Shown: one piece after another, positions 43,940 through 55,308 of the stretch
How positions within the stretch are numbered: position 1 is the first letter of the stretch
How the letters are laid out: each line of letters starts with the position of its first letter
Source of the DNA: Methanobacterium_D sp040373355
GTDB taxonomy: Archaea; Methanobacteriota; Methanobacteria; Methanobacteriales; Methanobacteriaceae
Reading direction: 5' to 3'
Assembly (NCBI RefSeq): GCF_047495555.1
Contig: NZ_CP166866.1
Coordinates: 2,175,950 to 2,239,949, forward strand
Length of the DNA stretch: 64,000 nucleotides
The notes under the pieces: generated by a model
What the model saw: only the letters and a program-made list of their open reading frames with translations
Told to the model about the DNA's origin: nothing
The model's database searches: none
Position numbers and translations under genes: made by a program

Positions 43940-44068
43940 ATGAAAAACCATATGATTTTTAGACACAGAAACTGGATCAAAATGATTTTTTTCAATCACA
44001 TTCAAAATCATTTCATATTCACTCATGCAAAAATAAATAGAATAAGTAGAAAAGTTAGATTTCATTAA
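43940..44068 (+). CDS. possible 42-residue basic, His-rich peptide
   Basis: ATG 43940 follows AGGGTGATTAT, an excellent Shine-Dalgarno match for this organism, and opens a 42-codon frame (MKNHMIFRHRNWIKMIFFNH, ending SRKVRFH) with seven histidines and many basic residues. It is divergent from the histone gene. The region also contains a 10-bp inverted repeat, so the frame could be chance. No family is recognised. Confidence 0.25.
   Translation: MKNHMIFRHRNWIKMIFFNHIQNHFIFTHAKINRISRKVRFH
43980..44013. repeat. inverted repeat downstream of thrC
   Basis: AAATGATTTT (43980-43989) and AAAATCATTT (44004-44013) form a 10-bp perfect stem with a 14-nt loop, about 80 bp past the thrC stop on the minus strand. 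It might act in 3'-end formation of thrC or be a relative of the AAAATC/GATTTT hairpin family. It overlaps the possible small frame at 43940. Confidence 0.4.
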
Positions 44069-44094
44069 AAATAAATTTAAAATGAAATCAGTTA

Positions 44095-45288
44095 TTATTT
44101 GTTTAAAATGCTTGAAAGTTGGTCTATATCTGCATCTACTTCAACAGGCTCAATACATGCATTTATGGCAGTATTAGGGTCTTTTAATAAATGTCCTGTT
44201 ACAATACATACAACTTGCTCATTCTTATCTACTTCACCATTTTCTACAAGCGTTATAAGGCCTGCAATTGATGCTGCAGAGGCAGGTTCTACCCCAATTC
44301 CTTCAGTTCTTGCAAGGAGTTTTTGAGCATTTAAAATCTCTTCGTCAGTTACTGTTTCAGCACATCCAGAAGACTCATAAATTGCCGCAAGTGCTTTTTT
44401 AGCACTGACTGGTGCACCAATTCGTATTGCTGTAGCAACTGTTTCAGGATTTTCAAATGGAATTATGTCTTTTTTATTTTCCCTTATGGCTTGAACAATT
44501 GGTGCTGCTCCCTCTGCCTGAATTCCAGTCATCATAGGTAATTCTTCTATGAATCCTGCTTCATGGAATTCACTTACACCCTTCCATATTGCGGATATAT
44601 TTCCTGCATTTCCAACAGGTAAAACAATCCTATCTGGCGATTTCCAACCTAAATCATCCACTATTTCAAACCCAATAGATTTTTGACCTTCTAACCTGAA
44701 AGGATTAACTGAATTTAGAAGATAAAGTTTTCCTTGAAGTGCAAGGGCAGTTATAGCTTCCAGTGCCTCATCAAAGTTACCTTTAACTGATAATACTTCA
44801 GCACCATGGAACATAGCCTGTGCAAGCTTTCCAAGCGCTACTTTTCCAGATGGAAGAAGTACTACACATCTTAATCCTGCTCTTGCTGCGTAAGCTGCAA
44901 GTGAAGCGGATGTGTTCCCAGTTGAAGCGCATCCAACTGTATCTACCCCTAATTCCATGGCTTTTGTTATTCCTACACTCATTCCCCTATCTTTAAAGCT
45001 TCCGGTTGGATTGGAACCTTCTACTTTAACATAAAGATCTACGCCGAGTTTTTCGCCCAATTTATCGCACTTGCAGAAGGGAGTTCCACCCTCTTCAAGA
45101 GAAACTATTTTTGAAGGATCTACAGGCATAAATTCTTTATATTTCCACATTGTTGATTTTCTGCAATCAAAGATATCTTTTGAAACTTCTGGTCTGCAAA
45201 CAACTTCCAGAACGGAATCACACTGACTGCAAGTATATATTATCTCGTTTACGTCGTATTCTGCGCCACATGTTATACATCTTATCAT
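44095..45288 (-). CDS. thrC: Threonine synthase
   Basis: Converts O-phosphohomoserine to threonine with PLP. 397 residues. The N-terminal zinc ribbon has C4, C7, C20 and C23. The PLP lysine is in GSNPTGSFKDRGMSVG, the phosphate loop in VGNAGNISAIWKG, and GCASTGNTSASLAAYAARAG is typical. The ribbon-bearing form is the archaeal type. It stands alone between the histone gene and the membrane kinase. Confidence 0.96.
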   Translation of the reverse strand: MIRCITCGAEYDVNEIIYTCSQCDSVLEVVCRPEVSKDIFDCRKSTMWKYKEFMPVDPSKIVSLEEGGTPFCKCDKLGEKLGVDLYVKVEGSNPTGSFKDRGMSVGITKAMELGVDTVGCASTGNTSASLAAYAARAGLRCVVLLPSGKVALGKLAQAMFHGAEVLSVKGNFDEALEAITALALQGKLYLLNSVNPFRLEGQKSIGFEIVDDLGWKSPDRIVLPVGNAGNISAIWKGVSEFHEAGFIEELPMMTGIQAEGAAPIVQAIRENKKDIIPFENPETVATAIRIGAPVSAKKALAAIYESSGCAETVTDEEILNAQKLLARTEGIGVEPASAASIAGLITLVENGEVDKNEQVVCIVTGHLLKDPNTAINACIEPVEVDADIDQLSSILNK

Positions 45289-45474
45289 AAAAGTCCTCCA
45301 AAACGTTATACATTATGCCCATTACAGGCCGATTAAAGTAATAAAAAATACATTATTACACAATTCACATCACAATATTTGCACTACTAACTCTTAAATA
45401 TTCTCCATAATACACACAGAAAAATTAAAAATTATAAAATAATACCAAAAACTAACCAGTTAGCGAGTAATCAC

Positions 45475-47847
45475 TTATTTAAAAGGAATAGTAAAATAAA
45501 AAGTAGAACCAACACCAAATGAAGATTCAACCCATACTCGACCACCATGGCGCCCAATAATACGTTTAACGATTGCAAGTCCAATTCCTGCACCTTGATA
45601 TTCTCCGATGGTGTGTAATCGTTTGAATACTTCAAAAATGCGGTCAGTGTATTGTTCTTCTATTCCAATACCATTATCATTGACTGAAAAAATGTATTCA
45701 TTTTCTTCTTTTTTAGCTGAGATATGAATTATGGGTTGTACTCCTTCTTTTCTAAATTTTAATGCGTTTCCAATGAGGTTCTGGAAGACTCTTGTAATCT
45801 GGCTTCTATCCCCAAAAATTTCAGGAAGCGCGTCATATGTTACTTCTGCCTTACAGTCTTCAATGGAATACTTTAAATTATCTAAAGCATCATCTAAAGC
45901 TTCTTCAGTATTAAACTTTCTAAATTCTTCCCCTTTTCCGACACGAGAATAATCAAGCAAACCTTGAATTTGCTCTTTCATTCTCTTAGAACCACTGACC
46001 ATAAAACTTAAAAATTCATCAGCATCCTTATCCAATTGGCCCCTATAACGTCTATTAATGAGCTGAGCGTAACTGGCAATAGTACGTAAAGGTTCTTGTA
46101 GGTCGTGGCTTGTGATATAAGCAAAACTTTCTAATTCTTCATTGGAGCGCCCTAATTCACTTATGGTTTCTTTTAATTGTTCTTCTGCTTTTCTACGTTC
46201 TGTGATATCACGGACTATGATAAGTATAGACTCAATTTCATTATTTTTATTATATTCTGGCACTGAAATATTTTCAAGAGTTCTTAAACCATTAATAGTT
46301 GGAAATTCATATTCATAATGCTGTGATATGCCTGTTTTTAGTAAATTTTGATGCTTTTCTGCCCATAGTTTAGCATATTCCATGGAAATTCCTGCTTCTT
46401 CATAAGTTTTACCAATGTAGTCTTCAGGAGATTTTCCAGTTATTTTAGTTAAGGTAGAATTAACATAAGTATATTTTAAATTTTTATCAAGTCTGATAAT
46501 AAGGTCTGGAGAATTTTCTGCAAGTGTTCTAAATCTTTCTTTACTCTGTTGTAATTTTTCTGTTCTTTCTTGAACTTTTAATTCTAAATTATCACGTGCT
46601 TCTTTCAGAGCATTATTAGCTCTCTTATTCTCAGTAATATCACGGTTTATGGCCATTATACTAATAATATTGTTTTCATTGTCTTTTAGAGGTGAAATTG
46701 AAGTTATGATATTTAATTGTCTACCATTTTTATTTTTATGAATAACTTCCCCTTTCCAATAACCTTCACTAAGTGCATCAACCAACATCTTCTCCTGTGA
46801 TGTTTCAAAGGAAATAGGAGGTAAAATATCTAATAAGGATTTATTTTCAACTTCAGTGAATTTCCAGCCATATATGTCTTCTGCTGCCTTATTCCAACCG
46901 GTAATATTGAAATTCAAGTCAGTGAGAATAATAGCCTCTTTAACATTTTCTAAAAGGGTATTTACATTGGATTCTTTCCATTGAAAAAAACTTGAAAATG
47001 CTTCACCTGCAGAAACACGCATTATTCTTGCAGTTTTTAATGCAACCCGCGCAGCCATTAACAAATAAACTCCCCCGACCATTTGAGCAATACGTGCCAT
47101 CCAATTTAAAGGCGTCCCAGTGTTAGTTAAAAATAGAATTCCTCCAATTCCCAAGGACATTGACAATAATCCAAGTGAATACCAGTAAAGTAGAAGAGAT
47201 TTTGACTTAAAGTACTGTCTTAGAATCATCATACTTGCAATAAATAAAAATATTGAACTCATTGATACTAAGATTGACCTTATTGCAGTTCCACCAGTAC
47301 CTGGAATAAAATATGGAGGTAAAACTTGCAAAAGACTAATTATAATTATAAAAATTACGATGATTAATACACCAAGATAAACATACAAAGCTGTTGAACT
47401 TCTTCCTGATTTATCTCTTCTTGGAATTCTATTTAAAATAAAGAAACCGCCAGTAAGGAATAATAGAGCAGAAATGAAGATTATGGTATTAAATGCAGTT
47501 AATGTTACATTAACAGAAGTTACAGTGATTAGTAAACCTGCACTAAGTGTTGCAATTCCAAAGGTAAGTGCACCTATCCCCAGCCAGAGTACAGCCCAAG
47601 TTCCAGTTCTTAAAAAGCCACGAAATCCAATAAAACCAATAATAAAAGAGGGAATACTGATGAAAATCACATTTAAAAATAGTAGCAAGTATGGAGGGTC
47701 GTAACGCGTATTAATATTTAAAAATAAAAATAAAGCATTTAAAATAAATATAATTATAATTATCAATAATCCGAGAAGTTTGAAACGTTCCATGAAACCA
47801 TAATTCTCTTCCTGAACACTTCGGGAGATTGGTTTATCTTTATTCAT
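45475..47847 (-). CDS. Membrane-bound multi-PAS sensor histidine kinase
   Basis: 790 residues. About eight hydrophobic segments fill residues 23-270 and form a multi-pass sensor module rather than a periplasmic loop. Two PAS domains follow (about 296-410 and 440-555), each ending in RDITE. The dimerisation motif ITSHDLQEPLRTIAS has phospho-acceptor His581, and the ATPase domain has FQNLIGNALKF, VNDNGIGIEEQY, GAGIGLAIVKRI and VWVESSFGVGSTFYF. The cytoplasmic half is close in sequence to the kinase at 20734. No regulator gene is adjacent, so the partner is unknown. Confidence 0.94.
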   Translation of the reverse strand: MNKDKPISRSVQEENYGFMERFKLLGLLIIIIIFILNALFLFLNINTRYDPPYLLLFLNVIFISIPSFIIGFIGFRGFLRTGTWAVLWLGIGALTFGIATLSAGLLITVTSVNVTLTAFNTIIFISALLFLTGGFFILNRIPRRDKSGRSSTALYVYLGVLIIVIFIIIISLLQVLPPYFIPGTGGTAIRSILVSMSSIFLFIASMMILRQYFKSKSLLLYWYSLGLLSMSLGIGGILFLTNTGTPLNWMARIAQMVGGVYLLMAARVALKTARIMRVSAGEAFSSFFQWKESNVNTLLENVKEAIILTDLNFNITGWNKAAEDIYGWKFTEVENKSLLDILPPISFETSQEKMLVDALSEGYWKGEVIHKNKNGRQLNIITSISPLKDNENNIISIMAINRDITENKRANNALKEARDNLELKVQERTEKLQQSKERFRTLAENSPDLIIRLDKNLKYTYVNSTLTKITGKSPEDYIGKTYEEAGISMEYAKLWAEKHQNLLKTGISQHYEYEFPTINGLRTLENISVPEYNKNNEIESILIIVRDITERRKAEEQLKETISELGRSNEELESFAYITSHDLQEPLRTIASYAQLINRRYRGQLDKDADEFLSFMVSGSKRMKEQIQGLLDYSRVGKGEEFRKFNTEEALDDALDNLKYSIEDCKAEVTYDALPEIFGDRSQITRVFQNLIGNALKFRKEGVQPIIHISAKKEENEYIFSVNDNGIGIEEQYTDRIFEVFKRLHTIGEYQGAGIGLAIVKRIIGRHGGRVWVESSFGVGSTFYFTIPFK

Positions 47848-48107
47848 ATGATTAGACGCCTATACTTATGATTATAACTATTTACCCAAAATAACGATTC
47901 TTAGCAGACTATATTAATTACAGTATTGTTTATTTGAAATAATAATTTGTATTATGTGAATTTTCATTATTATTTATATAATGTTTTTAATTTATGAAAA
48001 ATAAATAAATTACTATTTAATTTTTATAAATGCTTAATTACTTTTTAAGTGCTCTTGCAATAATCCCATTAAAAGTAACAGAACTTATAGATTAACGGTG
48101 GAAAAAA

Positions 48108-48281
48108 ATGGAAGTAACAACAGCAATGGTACGTAGATGTAAAAACGTAAGCATATTAATTGATAAGAAAATGCGAGAACGCAGAATCGAACACGATAAA
48201 TTCATAATAATGCTCGATGAAACACATCATTTAATTATTTCACCGTTTATTGTTTTTAGATTGTATTATAATAAAAATTAA
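48108..48281 (+). CDS. 57-residue orphan protein
   Basis: ATG 48108 follows GGTGG at 48098-48102, and the frame of 57 codons reads MEVTTAMVRRCKNVSILIDK onward, with a mixed, protein-like composition ending in FIVFRLYYNKN. It sits alone on the plus strand between two minus-strand genes. No family or domain was recognised; it could be a real small protein or a fragment of a larger lost one. Confidence 0.45.
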   Translation: MEVTTAMVRRCKNVSILIDKKMRERRIEHDKFIIMLDETHHLIISPFIVFRLYYNKN

Positions 48282-48300
48282 GATTTATTTTTAATAATAG

Positions 48301-48960
48301 TTAAATAAACCCTTTAATGTAATTAGCCCAAGATATTGTGAAATTAGCTTCAATAACAGCACCTATAAAGATTAAAATAGCTGCAATTATAAGAAGCGCT
48401 AATGATTCTTTAAATTCAAAATAATTTGCATTTAGGACATTAATAAATTGATCTGGAATTGACATATATCTTTTAATCTTACGAGCGTCATTTATAATAT
48501 GAATAACTGTACTTGCAAGCCTTAAACCAGCAGCACCTGCTATTATGATACCAGTCAACTCAAATATTCCATGAGGAATTGTATAAATTATAAAGTCCCC
48601 AATAGGGAATTTGGAAGCGGCATATCCTATAAAGATACCATTAAAAACAAGTATCCAAATTGTAATTAACCCAACTATGATTCCTCCAGCATAAAGAGAG
48701 AATGCAATTTGGAGATTATTTGCAAATATGGAAATAGTAGTAAGTTTAATTTCGCCTCTACCAACTCGATCTCTAAATGAGTTAAATACATTTGCCATTA
48801 TGGGGTCAATAAAACTTGATAAAAAATATCCTGCAAAAAGAGAACCGAGAAAGACGGCTGCTGAAATTATTAATAAAAGCTCATTACGCCTGTAAAGACC
48901 CATAAAAAATCCATCAAATTGATGTCTATTATCATATTGTCCAGAATTACCTTTTAACAT
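48301..48960 (-). CDS. SpoIIM/DUF95-family membrane protein
   Basis: 219 residues with about five to six membrane helices. The family signature is present: NNLQIAFSLYAGGIIVGLIT, VFNGIFIGYAAS and TIPHGIFELTGIIIAGAAGL. The DUF95 family is related to bacterial stage II sporulation protein M; the archaeal role is unknown and may concern the cell envelope. Its start overlaps the trpS 3' end by seven bases, so the pair is one transcript. Confidence 0.9.
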   Translation of the reverse strand: MLKGNSGQYDNRHQFDGFFMGLYRRNELLLIISAAVFLGSLFAGYFLSSFIDPIMANVFNSFRDRVGRGEIKLTTISIFANNLQIAFSLYAGGIIVGLITIWILVFNGIFIGYAASKFPIGDFIIYTIPHGIFELTGIIIAGAAGLRLASTVIHIINDARKIKRYMSIPDQFINVLNANYFEFKESLALLIIAAILIFIGAVIEANFTISWANYIKGFI

Positions 48961-50057
48961 TTAGATTCCCTATCCAGTATTTTTTCTGCATTATCTAATG
49001 CATCTTCTCTTTTTTTAGAAAATTCATCTAAAAAGTTTTTAATCAGTGCAGCGGCTTTCATCTTGCACTCACCGCACATGATATTTCCACTTTTACATTC
49101 ATGATACAACTCAGTTAATTCTTGATCTGATTCTACAAGGTGATATAGCATCAATTCATAAACTGTACATTCTTCTGGAATTCCTCCAGATTCACGCTGT
49201 TCTTCAAGGCTTTCCCTTCCACCTGTTTTTGCAGATTTAACCTTCTTTTCGGCATTTTTTGGAGTATCACTTAAAAATATGGCAGTTTTAGGCTTACTGC
49301 TTGACATTTTATCACCAGTAAGTCCAGTAATAAATCTATGATAAGTTGAAGATGGTGCTATAAACCCATATTTACCTTTAAATCTTTCAGCAATATCCCT
49401 GGTAAGTCTTATATGTGGATCCTGATCTGGCCCTACTGGAACAACTGTTGGCTTTGGACCGCCACATTCCTTAATTTGAGGATGTAAAATATCGGCAACT
49501 TGAATTAGAGGTGCATACATATGAGAGATATTGGTACTTCCAGAAAATCCATATATTGCCCTCATTTCATTGAAATTAACCTTTTTAGCCAATATATACG
49601 CAAGATCATTTACAATCTGGTTTTGGGATTGAAGATAGATACTAATGTTTTCTTTTTCAAAGTCAAGACCAAGTGCAATATAATTAGCTATATATTCAGA
49701 TATTGCAAGTTCTCTTGATTCCTCAAAATCAATTCCTCTTGCAGAATAAGCTTCCATATCTGCTATTGGAATGTAAATATCTGCTCCTTTCTCCTGATAC
49801 CACATAAGCTGGTCTACAATCATTTTATGCCCTATATGCATTTTACCGCTGGGCATCATCCCACTTACTACTGCAAAAGGAGTACCTTCCGTTATAGCCT
49901 TTGCTATTCTTCCATAGTCTCTCTGACCAAATATTATATTCCTCTTCATCAAAATATGAGGATCTTCAATCTCTTTAAATTCTTCAAAAGGTTTAATACC
50001 GAATTGCTGAGTTAATTTTTCATAATCGATTATTGCTGAACTCCATGGGTCTATCAA
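48954..50057 (-). CDS. trpS: Tryptophanyl-tRNA synthetase
   Basis: Class I aminoacyl-tRNA synthetase, 367 residues, archaeal/eukaryotic type. The HIGH-like motif is in GMMPSGKMHIGHKMIVDQLM and the KMSKS-like motif is in TGDKMSSSKPKTAIFLSD. It starts at TTG 50057, three nt after GGTGAT. The SpoIIM-like gene follows with an overlap. Confidence 0.96.
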   Translation of the reverse strand: MIDPWSSAIIDYEKLTQQFGIKPFEEFKEIEDPHILMKRNIIFGQRDYGRIAKAITEGTPFAVVSGMMPSGKMHIGHKMIVDQLMWYQEKGADIYIPIADMEAYSARGIDFEESRELAISEYIANYIALGLDFEKENISIYLQSQNQIVNDLAYILAKKVNFNEMRAIYGFSGSTNISHMYAPLIQVADILHPQIKECGGPKPTVVPVGPDQDPHIRLTRDIAERFKGKYGFIAPSSTYHRFITGLTGDKMSSSKPKTAIFLSDTPKNAEKKVKSAKTGGRESLEEQRESGGIPEECTVYELMLYHLVESDQELTELYHECKSGNIMCGECKMKAAALIKNFLDEFSKKREDALDNAEKILDRESKC

Positions 50058-50194
50058 TTGATCACCTGTTTGGAATATTATAGGGATATAAGATTTTCTT
50101 TTTATAAAAGATCATTTTGGTTAGATAATATTTAAAATTATATCCTAAATAAAATAAAGTAATTTTAAAAACTTACTATAATTTCTTAAAATAA

Positions 50195-50698
50195 TTACGG
50201 ACGCGTCCATTCAACATTATAATAGGTTATATCATTTTCTTCATCTACAACTGCAAAAAGAAGTTTTTTATTGACGCCGTGTGCAACTCTCACATAACTT
50301 GAAAAATCTGAAGTTCGAAGTTCATAGTCTTCTGGAATTACTTTAACCAGATAATCAGAATGACCATTTCCAGGTGATTTACCCCTTTCATAAAGTCTAA
50401 ATTCAGAGCCATATTTAAATCCGGTCTTTACAATATAACCTCTGTTTCTAAGATCACTGAAAACCAGATATTTAGTAAATAGATCTTCTTTACGAATTAA
50501 CTTAAACATTTCTTCAATAGAAACTTCTTTATCATGCTTAGAAATAGTTATTCGCTCTTTTTCAGCCAAATAAAGTGCTTCTATAAGAGATAATTGAAGT
50601 CCTTCTGCAATAAGATTTCCATAATGGCTTTTCTCATGAAGTTTAACTCCTTTTTTATCTGTGACAATAACTAAATTTCCCCGTAGCTCTGAATCCAT
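50195..50698 (-). CDS. endA: tRNA-splicing endonuclease
   Basis: Cuts bulge-helix-bulge introns from archaeal tRNA and rRNA precursors. 167 residues, the single-domain homotetramer type. The N-terminal domain has LSLIEALYLAEKERITISK and IRKEDLFTKYLVFSDLRNRG. The catalytic triad regions are GSEFRLYE (tyrosine), VRVAHGVNKKLLFAV (histidine and lysine). GGTGAA precedes the ATG. Confidence 0.94.
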   Translation of the reverse strand: MDSELRGNLVIVTDKKGVKLHEKSHYGNLIAEGLQLSLIEALYLAEKERITISKHDKEVSIEEMFKLIRKEDLFTKYLVFSDLRNRGYIVKTGFKYGSEFRLYERGKSPGNGHSDYLVKVIPEDYELRTSDFSSYVRVAHGVNKKLLFAVVDEENDITYYNVEWTRP

Positions 50699-50738
50699 TT
50701 TTTCACCATTAGGCTTTATTTTAAAAATAAAGAAAGGA

Positions 50739-51326
50739 TTATTTTTCTATAATAGCATGTCTTCTCTTAAGGTCTATCTCTTTTTTACCAAGACGTGCCA
50801 TAAACTCTGCTATAAGCCCATCAAGGAATAAATGAGTACTATCTTCAAAGAGAGTTCCCATTGGGGTTAAGTCATCGTAATGTCCCTTCAAAACATTAGA
50901 GGTATAATATTTCCATGGTCTTTTTGTTTTACTCTCTATATTTACTGTAACATCCAAGCTTTCTCTTAGCCTTGATTCTGGATTTCCAGTAATTCCAATG
51001 ACCTTTGCATTAACTTCTTTCGCTGTTTCTGCTGCTAATGTAACAGTTTTAGTTTCCCCCGAACCAGATATTGCAATTAAACAGTCTTTTTCTTTAATTG
51101 CGGGAGTTGTAACATCTCCAACAACGTGAACTGTAAAACCCAAGTGCATTAATCTCATTGCAAACATTTTTCCTACAAGTTCAGACCTTCCAGTACCAAC
51201 GATAAATACACAGTCAGCATCCTGAATTGTATCTATCATTTTGAAGACTTCTTCTTCATTTATTTTGTCTATAACTGCTACTGCATGTGATGTTATTTCT
51301 TTAGCGGTTTCTTTTACGTATTTCAT
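50739..51326 (-). CDS. hxlB: 6-phospho-3-hexuloisomerase (SIS domain)
   Basis: Isomerises hexulose 6-phosphate and fructose 6-phosphate; in methanogens it works in reverse to supply ribulose 5-phosphate. 195 residues. VFIVGTGRSELVGKMFAMRL and CLIAISGSGETKTVTLAAET form the SIS sugar-phosphate site, and LTPMGTLFEDSTHLFLDGLI is typical of the family. The partner hexulose-phosphate synthase (or Fae-Hps fusion) is not in the window. Confidence 0.9.
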   Translation of the reverse strand: MKYVKETAKEITSHAVAVIDKINEEEVFKMIDTIQDADCVFIVGTGRSELVGKMFAMRLMHLGFTVHVVGDVTTPAIKEKDCLIAISGSGETKTVTLAAETAKEVNAKVIGITGNPESRLRESLDVTVNIESKTKRPWKYYTSNVLKGHYDDLTPMGTLFEDSTHLFLDGLIAEFMARLGKKEIDLKRRHAIIEK

Positions 51327-51360
51327 ATTTATTCACTTTGTAAAATTCATAAACATAAAC

Positions 51361-52032
51361 TTAAAGACCAGTGATTCTGATCCCTGCAAGTTTAATTTTA
51401 TTTCTAATATTGAGATTTATAAGTAACGGTGTGATCTTTTCTACAATTCTTGCGTTTTCAAGTTGGCCACAATCAATAGCTCTAACACCGGGAATCTTTT
51501 CTGCAAGTTCAGCAGCCTCTTTTTTAGCATCGGCATCATCCCCAGATATTAGAGTATCACACTCTACATCTTCACCAATGTTCAGTAGGCTTGCAGCACT
51601 AACATTGTTGAAAGCTGATACTACCTTTACATTTTTGTCCTTTAAGAATTCAGCAGCGCGTTCTGCAGCAGACCCCTGCCAAACTTCTATATATCTTGTA
51701 GGTTTTCCACCAATACATCCATCTAAAGGAACTGTAGCGTCAATTAATACTTTACCTTCAATCTGGTCTTTTATACTTCTAAGAGTTGCCATTTGTGCTT
51801 GAAGAGGTACTGTAAGCAAAGCAATATCACCTTCTGCTGCTGCTTCTTCATTGGTCATTCCGACAACATTTTTTACTTCGTCACCATCAAGCATGTTTTT
51901 TATCATGCCTACAGTGTTTTCGGCTTTTTTAATATCTCTTGAGCCTATTATTACATTCTCACCTGCTTTTACAAATCTCACTGCAAGTCCAATACCCTGA
52001 TCTCCGGTTCCACCTATTATTGCAATTTTCAA
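51361..52032 (-). CDS. npdG: F420-dependent NADP reductase
   Basis: Transfers hydride between F420H2 and NADP+, supplying NADPH for biosynthesis. 223 residues. MKIAIIGGTGDQGIGLAVRF and ENVIIGSRDIKKAENTV form the NADP-binding Rossmann fold with the Ser-Arg for the 2'-phosphate. AFNNVSAASLLN and DCDTLISGDDADAKK-like segments follow. It starts at TTG 52032 behind GGGGAG. The HMG-CoA reductase in this window is one NADPH consumer. Confidence 0.94.
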   Translation of the reverse strand: MKIAIIGGTGDQGIGLAVRFVKAGENVIIGSRDIKKAENTVGMIKNMLDGDEVKNVVGMTNEEAAAEGDIALLTVPLQAQMATLRSIKDQIEGKVLIDATVPLDGCIGGKPTRYIEVWQGSAAERAAEFLKDKNVKVVSAFNNVSAASLLNIGEDVECDTLISGDDADAKKEAAELAEKIPGVRAIDCGQLENARIVEKITPLLINLNIRNKIKLAGIRITGL

Positions 52033-52258
52033 AGAAATTCTCCCCTTTTATTTTTTCTTCAATAATTAGAATCTTTTTCTTATAATCTGTTTTATTTAAC
52101 TTATTATATAAAAAAATAGGTAAATCAAGGTTCTAATTATTGATGCTAGTAAAACTAATTCAAAGATTTTATAAATATTATCTATATTTAGTCCATTTTT
52201 AATGCATTTCATTAAATTAGAACAATTTAATCAGAATATAATGAAATAAAATTAAAAT

Positions 52259-53014
52259 CTAATTTTTTAAGATAGATTTTATATAATTAAAGCTTTCTAG
52301 GATTTCTTCTTTTTCTTTAACTTCAATTACACAAATACCATCAAACTTAATCTTTTTAAGTCCCTTAAATAATGATTTAAAGTCTATATTTTTTGTTCCT
52401 AACGCATCATGGTTATCAAAGGAACCATCATTATCACTTAAATGAATATGACCTATACTATCATATTTGAATATTTCATCAATAGATAATCCCATATTAT
52501 GAGCATGCCCCACATCTAGAGTCATTGGAGTTCCTATTTTACTAGTTAGTTCATATAACTCCTCAAGGTCATTACAAATCATTCCTTCCATATCCGGCAT
52601 ATTTTCAATACATAATTCTATATCTTGATCTTTAGCATATTCTTGGCATTCTTTAAGAGATTTAAAACAGATTTGCATTATTTCATCCCTAAAGCTTCTT
52701 GAAAGAAATGGTGCATGTCCTGGATGAGCAACAACTACAGAGGCATTAATTTGAGAGGCAATATCAATTGATTCTTTGATTTCTTTAATTGAAGCTTCTC
52801 TGACAGATTCGTTTAAAGAGGCCACATTAATATCTGAAAGTGGAGAATGAACGCTTGTTTTAAGATTATACGAATTAACAAGTTCTGGATCTATTTTATG
52901 ATAAGGATATTCCTTCATTATTTCAACATACTCCACTTTAATGCTTTCCAGATATTCAAATATTTCATCAAGAGGCATTGGAAATAAAGCCAGCGTTGAT
53001 ACTCCTATTTTCAT
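52259..53014 (-). CDS. sugar-phosphate isomerase/epimerase-like TIM barrel
   Basis: 251 residues, AP-endonuclease-2 superfamily. MKIGVSTLALFPMPLDEIFE starts the barrel; metal-site residues lie in ASVVVAHPGHAPF, ELCIENMPDMEGM, MTLDVGHAHNMGL and GHIHLSDNDGSFDNHDALG. It could be an isomerase or an endonuclease IV relative; the family does not allow a substrate call. It is 33 bp from the PIN-ATPase gene upstream and probably co-transcribed with it. Confidence 0.82.
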   Translation of the reverse strand: MKIGVSTLALFPMPLDEIFEYLESIKVEYVEIMKEYPYHKIDPELVNSYNLKTSVHSPLSDINVASLNESVREASIKEIKESIDIASQINASVVVAHPGHAPFLSRSFRDEIMQICFKSLKECQEYAKDQDIELCIENMPDMEGMICNDLEELYELTSKIGTPMTLDVGHAHNMGLSIDEIFKYDSIGHIHLSDNDGSFDNHDALGTKNIDFKSLFKGLKKIKFDGICVIEVKEKEEILESFNYIKSILKN

Positions 53015-53047
53015 TTTCTCACCAACATATAAAAAATAAGAAAATAA

Positions 53048-54877
<1,830 letters not shown>

Positions 54878-54916
54878 TATTTTTCTCTCCATTCCTTTTT
54901 AAATTAAATTTTAAGC

Positions 54917-55306
54917 TTATTTATAAACTTCATCTGGATTAAAGACCTTCTTTCCAACAACTTTAAATTTATTGTCTTCAAGTTTGCGGAAAAAACATGA
55001 TTCATATCCTTCGTGGCAAGCGCCGCCTTTTTGACTGATTTTGATTAACACGGCGTCTTCATCACAGTCAACCAGTATTTCGTGAACTTCCTGAAAATTT
55101 CCTGAACTTTCACCTTTTAACCAGATTTTCTGACGTGATGTACTCCAGTAATGAGCTTTTTTTGTTTCTACTGTTTTCTGGAAAGCTTCTCTGTTCATGT
55201 AGGCAACCATTAATACTTCAGAGGTTTTATAATCCTGTGCAATAGCTATAACTAATTCCTGATCCCCTACTTTGTGTCTAAAGTTCAAATTACATTCATC
55301 TGTCAT
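54917..55306 (-). CDS. hisI: Phosphoribosyl-AMP cyclohydrolase
   Basis: Third step of histidine synthesis. 129 residues, monofunctional without the HisE domain. MVAYMNREAFQKTVETKKAH and YWSTSRQKIWLKGESSGNFQ are conserved, and the metal ligands lie in DCDEDAVLIKISQKGGACH and the CHEGYESCFF segment. It is two bases after hisS and probably in the same transcript; the pairing concerns histidine supply and its use. Confidence 0.95.
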   Translation of the reverse strand: MTDECNLNFRHKVGDQELVIAIAQDYKTSEVLMVAYMNREAFQKTVETKKAHYWSTSRQKIWLKGESSGNFQEVHEILVDCDEDAVLIKISQKGGACHEGYESCFFRKLEDNKFKVVGKKVFNPDEVYK

Positions 55307-55308
55307 TA

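Noticed and set aside
52033..52258. hidden gene between npdG and the TIM-barrel gene
   Set aside because: 226 bp of AT-rich sequence with stops in all frames and no ribosome-binding site; probably promoter only.
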